Virus record (IMG/VR): IMGVR_UViG_3300040801_001810
Coordinates: 102,194-166,193 of that record
Length of the DNA stretch: 64,000 bases
From: a virus
Strand: one strand, 5' to 3'
The notes beneath the pieces were generated by a model. It did not search any database. It saw only the letters and a list, made by a program, of their open reading frames with translations, and was not told the origin of the DNA. Of the stretch, positions 54,417 through 62,300 are shown one piece after another. Position numbers and translations under genes: made by a program. Positions within the stretch are counted from its first letter, which is position 1; every line of letters starts with the position of its first letter.

Positions 54417-56260
54417 TAAAATATACTCCTACCACCAAGAGAACCACCCATTGAAAACCCAGCTGTTCTGGATCCAATTCTAGGTATTCCTACTCGTTGA
54501 GGCTTTTGTCTAGAGGTTGGTTTATCAGGATCACGAATTGGCATATTATATGAGTTTCCATAACCTGTTGATTTAATAGGACTTGATGTCGAATTAGATC
54601 TAATTGGATACATCGAAGCTCTAGGATCTGGACACATGCCAATATTATAAGTTAGTCTTGATGTTAACAATGAACCATAGTTTTGTTGAAATCCATATAC
54701 AGCTAGATTAAATGCATCTAAGATGTGATCTTCTCCTTCATAAGCAAATTCGCCTCTTGCGGTAACATGTTTAACTTTGTACTCTCTCATTTGGCCTATT
54801 AATCTTGTATTAACATCTTCTTCTTTAGGAAGAACAAACATGCCTTCTTCTAGTGATATTACAGAAAAGTTTACCATTAATGATTTATTTCTTTTCTTAA
54901 CATGCTTTTGTAATACATGGTCATAATGATCCACTGTTGCTCCAGAGTCAATTACCTTAAGTTTCTTATTTAGTCCTAGTTCAGGATGAGTTTTTCCATA
55001 TAAACTAAGTTCTTCAATATTGGTATCTCCTGCTCCATAATCTACATATAAATAGTCTACTTTATAGTAAGTCATTAATCTTATTATTTCTTGTCTAGTA
55101 AATCTTTGTGTAGATTCTTTTGATCTTATTCCTCTTCTATAGAATAATCTATATTTACCAGTAAAGTCTATGAAAACATCTTTTTCTAGATCATCATCAT
55201 AATATTCAACAGAAGTAGGTGTACTACAAAATTCAAGCATTACTATTTGCCCACCATTAATGTAGCTATTCCAGTCTACTCCAATAATATATTTATGTTC
55301 TGGATGTTGTTCAAAGCCAGGATCAAATATATCTGGATCTGATATGTCTATGTTTCTACCATACTTAATCATGGAAGAAGCAATTAGATGGTGTTTATAT
55401 ACTCCACCAAATTCTTCACCAAATTCTCCACCATATTCTCGAGCATAAGCTGCACTATCAGTTACTTTTTTAACCTGGAACTCAGTACTATCAGTTATGT
55501 TTCTTCCAACTTCTTTTGCCTTTTCAATACTTAACCAGTTATCATTATCTGGGTGCCAAGACGGAAAGTGTAAATGTAGCCAACCCATTTCCTCTGCTTC
55601 GGTACACCACTTAAAATATAGTTCACGTTTACCACTTGGAGTAGAACATATTCTACGTTTTACATCAGGGTGAGTTGTAGTAATAGGAAGAATAACCTGT
55701 TTAATAATATCTGATGGGATAAAGTCCATCTCATCAATAAATATCATATCTCCAGATAGTCCTCTTAATGATGTACCTTGGTTAGATGAACTAATACCAA
55801 TAGTGTATCCTTTGATTATACTTCCTGGATTATTTCCTTGACCATAAAACTCAATTGTATGAACATCAGATGTTCTAATCTTTTTTACTTGATCTTTAAG
55901 TAATGGGGAATCTCCAATTAGTTGAGTAAATGTATTCCATAATTCCTTAACTTGAGATTCATAAGGGGCAAATACTAAGATTGTAAATGGTTTTGGTTTC
56001 TTAGATCCACTCTCTAACATATCAACTAGTGGCCATGCCGACGCCCACCATAGACAATCAGCACACATTACTACAGATTTACCCATACGTCGTCCCCAAC
56101 GTAAGATAATATTTTGTTGTGTTCTGGAGTTATCTGTAATTTGTTGTTGATAAGATCTTAATACTAAAGGAATTTCTCTATTCCTAGGATCTCTTAAATA
56201 GGATTCGCACCATACTGTTGGATTCTTAAACGTCTCCAATATTTTTGCATTTAATGACAT
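54416..56260 (-). CDS. terL: Terminase large subunit (614 aa)
   Basis: Motor that packages DNA through the portal and cuts it. ATPase: Walker A-like 'ILRWGRRMGKSVV' with K61, Walker B 'MIFIDEMDF' with D176-E177, and coupling-type motif 'RRICSTPSGKRELYF'. Nuclease: D329 in 'GVDWNSYING', D407 in 'YVDYGAGDTN' and a late acidic 'DHILDAFNLAVYGF', the RNase H-like metal triad. Length is normal. AGAGGAAG precedes the ATG. A low-complexity Ser/Gly C-terminal tail follows ~560. High confidence. Confidence 0.93.
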   Translation of the reverse strand: MSLNAKILETFKNPTVWCESYLRDPRNREIPLVLRSYQQQITDNSRTQQNIILRWGRRMGKSVVMCADCLWWASAWPLVDMLESGSKKPKPFTILVFAPYESQVKELWNTFTQLIGDSPLLKDQVKKIRTSDVHTIEFYGQGNNPGSIIKGYTIGISSSNQGTSLRGLSGDMIFIDEMDFIPSDIIKQVILPITTTHPDVKRRICSTPSGKRELYFKWCTEAEEMGWLHLHFPSWHPDNDNWLSIEKAKEVGRNITDSTEFQVKKVTDSAAYAREYGGEFGEEFGGVYKHHLIASSMIKYGRNIDISDPDIFDPGFEQHPEHKYIIGVDWNSYINGGQIVMLEFCSTPTSVEYYDDDLEKDVFIDFTGKYRLFYRRGIRSKESTQRFTRQEIIRLMTYYKVDYLYVDYGAGDTNIEELSLYGKTHPELGLNKKLKVIDSGATVDHYDHVLQKHVKKRNKSLMVNFSVISLEEGMFVLPKEEDVNTRLIGQMREYKVKHVTARGEFAYEGEDHILDAFNLAVYGFQQNYGSLLTSRLTYNIGMCPDPRASMYPIRSNSTSSPIKSTGYGNSYNMPIRDPDKPTSRQKPQRVGIPRIGSRTAGFSMGGSLGGRSIF

Positions 56261-56271
56261 AAACTCTTCCT

Positions 56272-57186
56272 CTATTGATGCATATACGAAGCTTCTGATC
56301 CAAATGCGGATCTACCGTTAATATACGACTTGCTTATAGCTTGTATTGCTCTTTGTCTTTCCGTAGCAGCTCCTTGTGATAAATAACTTAACTCTAATCT
56401 TCCGCCTGTTTCAGGCATAAATCTATTATTGTATTCAGTTAATGTATTATCAAGTGTTCTTATCGCTGCTCTCCCTAATGGCTCACCAACCATACTAATC
56501 ATATCCCAGGCAAACATTGCTGCTCCAACCATGGATACTACTTTACCAGCACTTAGTCCTACTTTTGCTGCAATTTTTAATCCTCGTCCACTTTTGGCAG
56601 CACCTAATAACTTTTGATATCTTTGAAGATTTCTAGTACCTTTTTTATGTAATGAATCCCAAATTTGAAATTCTGATTTTTTACCAGCTTTCCAATCCAT
56701 TACATGACCTAAATGAGAAGGATCTTTAATTTTATTAGTATATTTATAAAGATTACTTAATTTTCCTGCTTCAGCTAAGTACATTTCGTTTTTAAGCATT
56801 TGAGAAGCAACTTTTCCTTCTAATTTGTTTATATTAATAGAAGAACCTAACCACTTACCACCAACATGACCGCCACCAATAGTTCCAAATGAACCTAACC
56901 TTCTGACACTTTCGGCTCCAAGACTCAAGCTTCCTCTTACTATTCCTTGTTTACTATAAGCAGCTTTAGCCATACTGCGTGCTCTAGTAAGTGTCCCTGC
57001 TATGCCTCTAGTTTCTAGACTTTTTCCAATACCTGGAATCCATAAACCTTTTGATGGGCTTGGAAAGAATCCAGGCATTTGCCACATACCAAGATAAGTA
57101 GACGGTCTAAGAGGAGAAGTAGCATAATCAGCTAATGTCTGACCTACTGTCATTTGTTCTGCGCCGTATGGATCATATTGTGGCAT
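56272..57186 (-). CDS. Glycine-rich virion/ejection protein candidate (304 aa)
   Basis: Gly/Ser/Lys/Arg-rich N-terminal half ('ARSMAKAAYSKQGIVRGSLS'), one hydrophobic segment near residues 210-230 ('GLSAGKVVSMVGAAMFAWDM'), and a C-terminal 'ATERQRAIQAISKSYINGRS' followed by 'AFGSEASYMHQ', a motif style that recurs in internal phage virion proteins. It starts with TAATG coupling to the preceding gene. A role in the capsid interior or in membrane penetration is inference. Confidence 0.45.
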   Translation of the reverse strand: MPQYDPYGAEQMTVGQTLADYATSPLRPSTYLGMWQMPGFFPSPSKGLWIPGIGKSLETRGIAGTLTRARSMAKAAYSKQGIVRGSLSLGAESVRRLGSFGTIGGGHVGGKWLGSSININKLEGKVASQMLKNEMYLAEAGKLSNLYKYTNKIKDPSHLGHVMDWKAGKKSEFQIWDSLHKKGTRNLQRYQKLLGAAKSGRGLKIAAKVGLSAGKVVSMVGAAMFAWDMISMVGEPLGRAAIRTLDNTLTEYNNRFMPETGGRLELSYLSQGAATERQRAIQAISKSYINGRSAFGSEASYMHQ

Positions 57187-57650
57187 TACATTCCTCCATG
57201 TCGAGTTCTACTCATTGCATTAGATAGACCCATAGTAGATCCATAATTTTGCATTCTGCTTGTTCCTGATGCTAGACCTAGTCTTGTATTATTTAACATA
57301 TTTTTACTAACAGCAGCATCTTGCATATATCTTTCATAAACTATTTCTCTAGATTGATTAAGTGCACCTTTAAGCATACTTACACCCAACATAGCAACAG
57401 CACCAACTATCATTCCTCCTGTTTTAATTGGACGAGGAGTAGCTCTATAAAGTCTAGCTCCAAATTTTGATGCACTAAACATACCCTTACCAACTGCTTT
57501 AGATGAAGAAGTAACTTTTCCTGTCATGGCCGCAACGCCTTTATATATAGATTTATAAGGAGTAGTTTTAGGCGAAAATTCTTTATTAGCCTGATTAAGA
57601 AATCTATTAGTAATTGTTTCTTTTTGTGTTGGTATTTTTTTTGAAGCCAT
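57186..57650 (-). CDS. Basic membrane-segment protein (154 aa)
   Basis: Strongly basic (many Lys, Arg) with a hydrophobic segment at ~75-95 ('TGGMIVGAVAMLGVSMLKGA'). C-terminal Met/Arg/Gly/Ser tail. One of three similar small genes preceding the terminase. Possibly an internal head or DNA-bound protein; not recognised. No clear ribosome site, so translation may depend on the upstream gene whose stop is two bases away. Confidence 0.45.
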   Translation of the reverse strand: MASKKIPTQKETITNRFLNQANKEFSPKTTPYKSIYKGVAAMTGKVTSSSKAVGKGMFSASKFGARLYRATPRPIKTGGMIVGAVAMLGVSMLKGALNQSREIVYERYMQDAAVSKNMLNNTRLGLASGTSRMQNYGSTMGLSNAMSRTRHGGM

Positions 57651-57652
57651 AA

Positions 57653-58237
57653 TTAGTATTTCGTATGGTTAATTGCATGTTTAGATGCAAATAGAGCGGG
57701 ATTTCTTTCTGTAGTGGTTCTAACAGAAGTATGAAATCCTTTTCTAACAGTAGAATAGTAAGGAGTGATTGTCTTTGATGCGGTTTTACTTAAATTAACT
57801 GGAGATCCAAAATCAGTCATTGATTCTGTAATTAAATCATATCCTCGTTCATACTCTTTAGGAATAGCTGGTGATGGGGTAAATCCAGACATAGCCTTTC
57901 CAGCTAGGTTAAATACAAATGAGGCACCAAGAGCAAATGCTCCTCTTCGTGCCCATTTATTTCCAGCAATCTTTTGTAGAACTCTTCCAGCTTTGGATCC
58001 AGATAATAATAAATTAGTTTTATTAGATATCTTTGTAACAGATTCATTAATTTTTAATGCAGGTTTACCATTTCTTTTTTGCTTTAGTCGTTGTGTCTTG
58101 CTATCAATACGTTCATTAGGTCTCTGAGTCACATTATTAAGCATTGACTCTCTAGCAAATAGATGTCTAGTGTGTCCTGTAATAAAGTTTTGTGCTTTAT
58201 TATAAAAATTATGAATTAATTTAGTCTCCATCAACAT
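57653..58237 (-). CDS. Basic membrane-segment protein (194 aa)
   Basis: Lys/Arg-rich N-terminus and a hydrophobic stretch near residues 95-115 ('RRGAFALGASFVFNLAGKAM'). The first ATG overlaps the upstream gene by 17 bases; a second ATG two codons later is equally possible. Same character as the two following genes, suggesting a family of small cationic virion components; that is inference. Confidence 0.45.
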   Translation of the reverse strand: MLMETKLIHNFYNKAQNFITGHTRHLFARESMLNNVTQRPNERIDSKTQRLKQKRNGKPALKINESVTKISNKTNLLLSGSKAGRVLQKIAGNKWARRGAFALGASFVFNLAGKAMSGFTPSPAIPKEYERGYDLITESMTDFGSPVNLSKTASKTITPYYSTVRKGFHTSVRTTTERNPALFASKHAINHTKY

Positions 58238-58883
58238 TAGCCGCCGCTTGTCTTAACATAGCTTCAAGAGTACTTGCATCAGCATTCATACCGTATTTCT
58301 TTTTAGCTCTTCTAGAAGCCGCAAAAGCATCAATAATACTATGCTTTAATTTCTTTAATTCTATCTTCATTTCAAGTGTTGGTGAAATTTCTTCTCTTGA
58401 AACAGTTGCTTGACCAACTTTTTGTTCTACTATTTGTACTAATTTCCCATCTCTTAGTTTTCCAGAAGCACGCATATCAAGTATCTTGGTTTCAATTAGA
58501 TCCCATAACATTTCCATTTCAATTGGATCATTTCTATCTATATCCAGAGAAGTTATTACATCAAGTTCCATCTCCATAATAATTTTCTTTTCAACAGGAC
58601 AAGAATATCCAAATGGAGCTAGGTCACTTCTATATAGTATACATGCGTCTTTAAGTTCACAACTCTGAGAACAAGTCATTAGCATTGTATTAACTGTAGC
58701 AGTACTAGTTGTATCTTTAAAAAATTTTGCTATTTTAAGTAATTTACTTTTATTATTTAATAAATTTTTAGCAGCCTCTTCTGGATATATTTGAATTAAT
58801 GCTTCTAATTCTGGATGATCTTTTTTCATTATTGCTAGGTCGTGCTCTTCTGTATGAACCCGCAAATTTACAGCATTGGACAT
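58221..58883 (-). CDS. Four-cysteine protein in the small-terminase position (220 aa)
   Basis: Helical protein with C-S-Q-S-C-E-L-K-D-A-C ... 'FGYSCPVEKK', four cysteines within about 30 residues (near residues 70-95) that could bind zinc or an iron-sulfur cluster. The C-terminal region is a long helix ('LEMKIELKKLKHSIIDAFAA', 'RAKKKYGMNADAST'). The location four genes before the large terminase could suit a DNA-recognition (small terminase-like) role, but no helix-turn-helix is obvious. GAGGAGG precedes the ATG. Function unknown. Confidence 0.5.
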   Translation of the reverse strand: MSNAVNLRVHTEEHDLAIMKKDHPELEALIQIYPEEAAKNLLNNKSKLLKIAKFFKDTTSTATVNTMLMTCSQSCELKDACILYRSDLAPFGYSCPVEKKIIMEMELDVITSLDIDRNDPIEMEMLWDLIETKILDMRASGKLRDGKLVQIVEQKVGQATVSREEISPTLEMKIELKKLKHSIIDAFAASRRAKKKYGMNADASTLEAMLRQAAANVDGD

Positions 58884-58916
58884 AAAACCTCCTCGTTTAG
58901 TTCCAAAGTCTTAAGC

Positions 58917-59654
58917 CTAGGTATCTTCTTCTCCCATAAATTTACCCATATCATTGGCAAAAGATTCATTTAATTTTTTAATTTGTTCGTCTATATCGTT
59001 TCTAATCTCTTTAGCTTTAATAAAAACTTCATTAGTTAAATCTTCGATACGAGCTTCATCAAGTTTAACAAATCTTTCTGAAAGTCCAATCTGCATTCCC
59101 TGATGAGGATATCTATTAATGAAATAATTTTTAGCTATAGATATTATTGCTCTCGTCTTATCTTTTACATACTCTCTAAAATCAGAATCTTTAAGCTCGT
59201 GAAAACCATTTTCTTTAAATGATCTTCTTACTTCATCTTTAACTTGAAATAAAGCGTTCTTTAAAGCTTCTGAGTAAAGAGTAATTTCTTTATTTTTTCT
59301 TATTGGATCCACATCACCAACTTCTTTTTGTTGTTGGTTATATGAATCAATAAAACCAAAGAGGACCTCTTGCATTTTTTGTTCAACAAAATTCATCTGG
59401 TCTCTTAGGATACTTGCTTCTTTTTTCTCGACAATACTAGAATGTTGTGCTTTTTTAGAAAGAATGAGTAACACACAATCTTTGCACGACCTCTCTTTTT
59501 TGCCACTGCTGTTTTTTCCAAATCCTAATCTTGTTTTCTTACCCCATGAAAATACCGCATTACCATATATTGAAATTAATAATATAATAAATAGCGCAAC
59601 AATAGGGAGAGAAAACTGTGCCCATATAGGCATTGTGCCAAGCCAGGTCCACAT
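58917..59654 (-). CDS. Membrane-anchored coiled-coil protein (245 aa)
   Basis: One clear N-terminal membrane span at about residues 12-33 ('FSLPIVALFIILLISIYGNA'), a short basic region with C-K-D-C, then ~200 residues of helical, charged sequence ending in a coiled coil ('RNDIDEQIKKLNESFANDMG'). AGGGAG lies upstream of the ATG. Topology suggests a short outside N-terminus with a large cytoplasmic part. A holin/spanin-type role is possible but there is no specific motif. Confidence 0.5.
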   Translation of the reverse strand: MWTWLGTMPIWAQFSLPIVALFIILLISIYGNAVFSWGKKTRLGFGKNSSGKKERSCKDCVLLILSKKAQHSSIVEKKEASILRDQMNFVEQKMQEVLFGFIDSYNQQQKEVGDVDPIRKNKEITLYSEALKNALFQVKDEVRRSFKENGFHELKDSDFREYVKDKTRAIISIAKNYFINRYPHQGMQIGLSERFVKLDEARIEDLTNEVFIKAKEIRNDIDEQIKKLNESFANDMGKFMGEEDT

Positions 59655-59669
59655 ATTAACTCCCTATTT

Positions 59670-60038
59670 TTATGTTCTAAAACGCCATGGTGTTGGATAG
59701 TAAACTACTTCACCCCTTGCATTTCTACCAGTATCGGTTGTCATATAACTATTCATATCACCAATTTGAACATAGTTTACTAGTGCTGTATATTCACCAG
59801 AGAATCCAGCAGTTGTAAAATAAACTGTTTCATTTGGTAAGAATCTAATATTTGGTTTAACGGAATTATGATAGGTATAGGCTCCAGTAAGAGAACCACT
59901 TATGGTGATAGAAGGATCTGTGTTCCCAACATCACTCAAAGGTAGATCTATTTCTATAGAATCTATTAGATATGCCATCGTAGGTATTTTATTTAATTGT
60001 CCCGAGGCGTCAACTCCGTTCAATCTAATTGTTTCCAT
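59670..60038 (-). CDS. Unknown beta-rich protein, possibly structural (122 aa)
   Basis: Beta-rich, with Thr/Tyr/Gly-containing strands ('ITISGSLTGAYTYHNSVKPN', 'NETVYFTTAGFSGEYTALVN'). Ending 'YYPTPWRFRT'. AAGGAG lies seven bases before the ATG. Character resembles small virion proteins. It follows the endonuclease candidate. Not recognised. Confidence 0.45.
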   Translation of the reverse strand: METIRLNGVDASGQLNKIPTMAYLIDSIEIDLPLSDVGNTDPSITISGSLTGAYTYHNSVKPNIRFLPNETVYFTTAGFSGEYTALVNYVQIGDMNSYMTTDTGRNARGEVVYYPTPWRFRT

Positions 60039-60069
60039 TAATATCTCCTTAATATTTAATGTTTAATAG

Positions 60070-60588
60070 TTAAACTATTATTCTTTCTTTTTCTACCTTA
60101 GTTATTACATAATCGTCAAACATTGGTTCGTCGTATTTAAAAATAATAACTTTAGTCTTATTTTTTTTAGCTAGTTTAAGTTTTAATCTATCTAATCTTT
60201 TTCTTTGGTTAAAGATTTTCTTAGTGCGTTGAAAAAATGGAGTGTGCTCATAGTGTTGTTGTCCATTATATTCAATTGCTAGATTAAGACTTTTAATGTA
60301 TATATCAAATTCTAATAGTACATCTTTATTGCTAACGGCCCAAATAGGATGATATCCTGTAACTACATTAGTATATCCATAATAGTTCTCTATAATTTTT
60401 GTTAATCTAATCTCGTTTTTATGGTAATCATTTTGAGTATATCTAGATCCTGTTAGTCTTTTTTTAAGTCGAAATCCTTGAATTGATGAGTCCCACATGT
60501 ATTTTTCGGCATGTGATTTACATAGACCATCTAATCCAGGTCTTTTACAAATGTAACATATTGATCTCATAGAATTAGTATAAGTCAT
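60070..60588 (-). CDS. Vsr-like (PD-(D/E)XK) homing endonuclease candidate (172 aa)
   Basis: Likely a free-standing mobile endonuclease. The N-terminal C-Y-I-C ... G-L-C-K-S-H is a small treble-clef zinc finger. The core 'LLEFDIYIKSLNLAIEYNGQ' then 'QHYEHTPFF' and 'QRKRLDRLKLKLAKKNKTKV' follows the ExD ... QxH ... D layout of Vsr/EDxHD nucleases such as I-Bth0305I and of related phage proteins. I start at the ATG ending at 60588, just after the terminator T-run. An ATG six codons later (60570) is equally good, and a GTG at 60669 would put the terminator inside the gene. No strong ribosome site is present. The target site is unknown. Confidence 0.65.
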   Translation of the reverse strand: MTYTNSMRSICYICKRPGLDGLCKSHAEKYMWDSSIQGFRLKKRLTGSRYTQNDYHKNEIRLTKIIENYYGYTNVVTGYHPIWAVSNKDVLLEFDIYIKSLNLAIEYNGQQHYEHTPFFQRTKKIFNQRKRLDRLKLKLAKKNKTKVIIFKYDEPMFDDYVITKVEKERIIV

Positions 60589-60590
60589 AA

Positions 60591-60626
60591 ACAAAAAAAT
60601 AAGTGCCCAGAAGAACTCTGAGCACT
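60591..60626 (-). terminator. Rho-independent terminator upstream of the endonuclease gene
   Basis: On the minus strand AGTGCTCAG pairs with CTGGGCACT (9 bp with one G-U pair that forms only in this orientation) around a 7-base loop, followed by TATTTTTTT. It ends transcription of the small genes on its right and immediately precedes the endonuclease ATG. Confidence 0.85.
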
Positions 60627-60731
60627 CGAGGAGAAAGGAGGTGCGGAAGGAGGAGGTTTTATGTACCACTGTGCTGGTTTCCCAGCACCCTCATAAATAG
60701 TATGAGGCATCCTAAACTTTGCTGATCACTT
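60627..60731 (-). ncRNA. Structured intergenic RNA region with anti-Shine-Dalgarno mimic
   Basis: In the minus-strand transcript, CCTCATA and TATGAGG (60689-60707) form a 7-bp hairpin with a 5-base loop, followed directly by GTGCTGG-GAAA-CCAGCAC (60671-60688), a 7-bp stem capped by a GNRA tetraloop. Then come two pyrimidine blocks, CCTCCTCCTTCC (60645-60656) and CACCTCCTTTCT (60632-60643). The second equals the 3' tail of Bacillus-type 16S rRNA. The terminator follows at once. Whether this is a separate small RNA or the 3' end of the small-gene mRNA cannot be decided here. Confidence 0.45.
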
Positions 60732-60875
60732 TTATGCTGATGTTATTACAATTTCTTGAGACAGCTTTCTAGGATCAATTTTTCTCTTAGGCAGGAGGGT
60801 TTGGTCCTTAGGAACTTTTACCTTTCCTTTAGTACCAAGTCCAGTAATTTTGTTTTTAAAAGTAGTAATTTTCAT
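60732..60875 (-). CDS. Small basic protein (47 aa)
   Basis: Reads MKITTFKNKITGLGTKGK and continues to a C-terminal 'EIVITSA', Lys-rich and without cysteines. The ATG lies two bases after the stop of the 37-residue gene, so it may be read by re-initiation; the upstream AAGAAG is a weak ribosome site. Its stop is followed by the structured region and terminator. Small, plausible, unrecognised. Confidence 0.45.
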   Translation of the reverse strand: MKITTFKNKITGLGTKGKVKVPKDQTLLPKRKIDPRKLSQEIVITSA

Positions 60876-60877
60876 TA

Positions 60878-60991
60878 TTATTTCTTCTTTTTCTTTTTAC
60901 ACTTGTCATTTGTAGTGACAACCGTGGTTTTCTTTGGATCGTGAGATTTACCACCAATTAGACCACCAAGACTAGGTATACTTTTAGCCAT
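60878..60991 (-). CDS. Small lysine-tailed protein (37 aa)
   Basis: Reads MAKSIPSLGGLIGGKSHD and ends in C-K-K-K-K-K-K. GGAGG lies six to seven bases before the ATG, a strong start signal, and the previous gene ends one base upstream. The glycine-rich front with a polylysine tail could suit a small virion or nucleic-acid-binding peptide; unrecognised. Confidence 0.6.
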   Translation of the reverse strand: MAKSIPSLGGLIGGKSHDPKKTTVVTTNDKCKKKKKK

Positions 60992-60992
60992 A

Positions 60993-61457
60993 TTAGTCCT
61001 CCAATTTAATTTCAAGATCTGCTGCTTTATCTTGTAAAGACTGAAGATTTCTGCTTAAAAGGGTATCTTTATTTGGACACACAATCCCTTTTTCTTCGCA
61101 GTGGGCAATGATTTTATCAACGATAGAAGCGACTTCATTGTCAGCATCTTGACCCACGAAGCGAACGATAGAGTCTTCAACTTGGTCTTGGGATTTAAGC
61201 TTTTGTCCAAGGCCGTTCGTATAGTTTGTGTCAGTTGTTCCATAAGCTTTTCTTTCTGCTACGCCTTTATCGTCTACTGTTACGTATTCTACAGAAACAT
61301 GACCTTTATATAAATCTCCTGAATACTTACTTCTATAAGAAGCACCAGCAGTTAGATAAATACCTACTACATTTTCTTTCTTAGTTACTTCTTTTCCGTC
61401 CACTGATAGCTTTGTATTTGCTATAGTTCCGTCTGTTTCTACTGTAATTTTCGCCAT
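60993..61457 (-). CDS. Unknown acidic protein (154 aa)
   Basis: Beta-rich N-terminal half with 'ITVETDGTIANTKLSVDGKE' and 'YKGHVSVEYVTVDDKGVAER', and a helical C-terminal half ('SIVDKIIAHCEEKGIVCPNK' through 'LQDKAADLEIKLED'). AAAGGAT precedes the ATG. Predicted cytoplasmic, with no catalytic or membrane features. The first of a run of small genes after the lipase. Confidence 0.55.
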   Translation of the reverse strand: MAKITVETDGTIANTKLSVDGKEVTKKENVVGIYLTAGASYRSKYSGDLYKGHVSVEYVTVDDKGVAERKAYGTTDTNYTNGLGQKLKSQDQVEDSIVRFVGQDADNEVASIVDKIIAHCEEKGIVCPNKDTLLSRNLQSLQDKAADLEIKLED

Positions 61458-61560
61458 TTGAATATCCTTTGTTTATAATTTTTGTTAATAAATGAGAAAC
61501 CACACATCTAGCTGCTGTAGTACTCAATTGAGTTATTAATGATCTTGTAAAATAGTTCAT
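61381..61560 (-). CDS. Possible small overlapping gene (59 aa)
   Basis: Its ATG overlaps the TGA of the lipase gene as ATGA, a normal coupling arrangement. The product begins MNYFTRSLITQLSTTAARCV and turns Arg/Asn/Ser-rich. It overlaps the next gene (61457) by 77 bases in another frame, which argues against it, and that gene has its own ribosome site. Without it, 61458-61556 is simply a leader. Confidence 0.25.
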   Translation of the reverse strand: MNYFTRSLITQLSTTAARCVVSHLLTKIINKGYSNGENYSRNRRNYSKYKAISGRKRSN

Positions 61561-62300
61561 TTAATTACTTCTTCTCTATATAGGTTAATATCGTGGTTAA
61601 ATAAATCGTCTAATATACTATCTTTATTTTTAAATCTTTTCTTGAAGAACATTATAATACCAAAAAATGGAGATCTTGGTCCAATTGGATTACTAGTTCC
61701 ATGTTGAGAATAACCGTGATACTTCCTCTGTTGAAACCAGGAAGGTGGTAAATTAGGAACTATATCTCTTCTCATATAAGTTCTAATGGTCTTTGGTACT
61801 CTTTTATTAAATGATTTAACAAAATACTTATTACCTACCATTGGATTTCCTGATATCAGACATAGGATAGGGAAATTAAAGTTATATTGTAAATCAACAG
61901 CACATAAAGTAGCTAATGCTCCTCCGAGAGAATGACCAGCAATAATTGCCTCAAATTTCAGAGATTTATTTAACATACTAACATATTTATGTATTTTTGG
62001 TCTTACTTTTAGATATGCATTCATGAATCCTCTGTGGACTTGAATCTTAGTGTCTTTATTACCGTACGGGAACACAGTATGAAATGCATTAAAGTCAGTA
62101 AGCCAATCCTTTGATTGTTGAGTACCACGAAAAGCTATGATTAATTCGCCTATGCCTTCATGATACCAAATAAATCCCTGAGTATCAGTAGGGACATCTT
62201 CTAAGAAGATCGCCCCTGGATATTTAGCTATAACTTGATCTTCAGACATTCTAGCGTCTTCTGACAATTGTAAGCCCTCTAGTACCATTGTTTTATACAT
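61557..62300 (-). CDS. Class 3 lipase (alpha/beta hydrolase, 247 aa)
   Basis: Hydrolyses ester bonds of lipids or related substrates. The full Lipase_3 triad is visible: S124 in 'IIAGHSLGGALA', D179 in 'MRRDIVPNLPP' and H236 in 'LFNHDINLYREEV'. 'LIIAFRGTQQSKDWLTDF' (oxyanion region) and 'VHRGFMNAY' are typical too. There is no signal peptide or obvious membrane anchor, so it acts inside the infected cell or after lysis. The start overlaps the dUTPase stop (TAATG). Lipases are rare in phages. Substrate unknown; membrane lipid attack during lysis or host takeover is a guess. Confidence 0.85.
   Translation of the reverse strand: MYKTMVLEGLQLSEDARMSEDQVIAKYPGAIFLEDVPTDTQGFIWYHEGIGELIIAFRGTQQSKDWLTDFNAFHTVFPYGNKDTKIQVHRGFMNAYLKVRPKIHKYVSMLNKSLKFEAIIAGHSLGGALATLCAVDLQYNFNFPILCLISGNPMVGNKYFVKSFNKRVPKTIRTYMRRDIVPNLPPSWFQQRKYHGYSQHGTSNPIGPRSPFFGIIMFFKKRFKNKDSILDDLFNHDINLYREEVIK

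Noticed and set aside
57765-58127. Plus-strand open frame of about 120 codons
   Set aside because: It lies wholly opposite the 194-residue gene, has no ribosome site, and its composition is the mirror of that gene.
60589-60669. Longer endonuclease starting at a GTG at 60669
   Set aside because: The extension would translate through the terminator stem and loop, has no ribosome site, and is unlike the rest of the protein.
60661-60696. Plus-strand 11-codon frame (MYHCAGFPAPS) preceded by very strong purine-rich ribosome-like sites
   Set aside because: It would be the only plus-strand gene in the window. The terminator and G-U pairs beside it work only on the minus strand, so the purine block is better read as an anti-SD mimic of the minus transcript.
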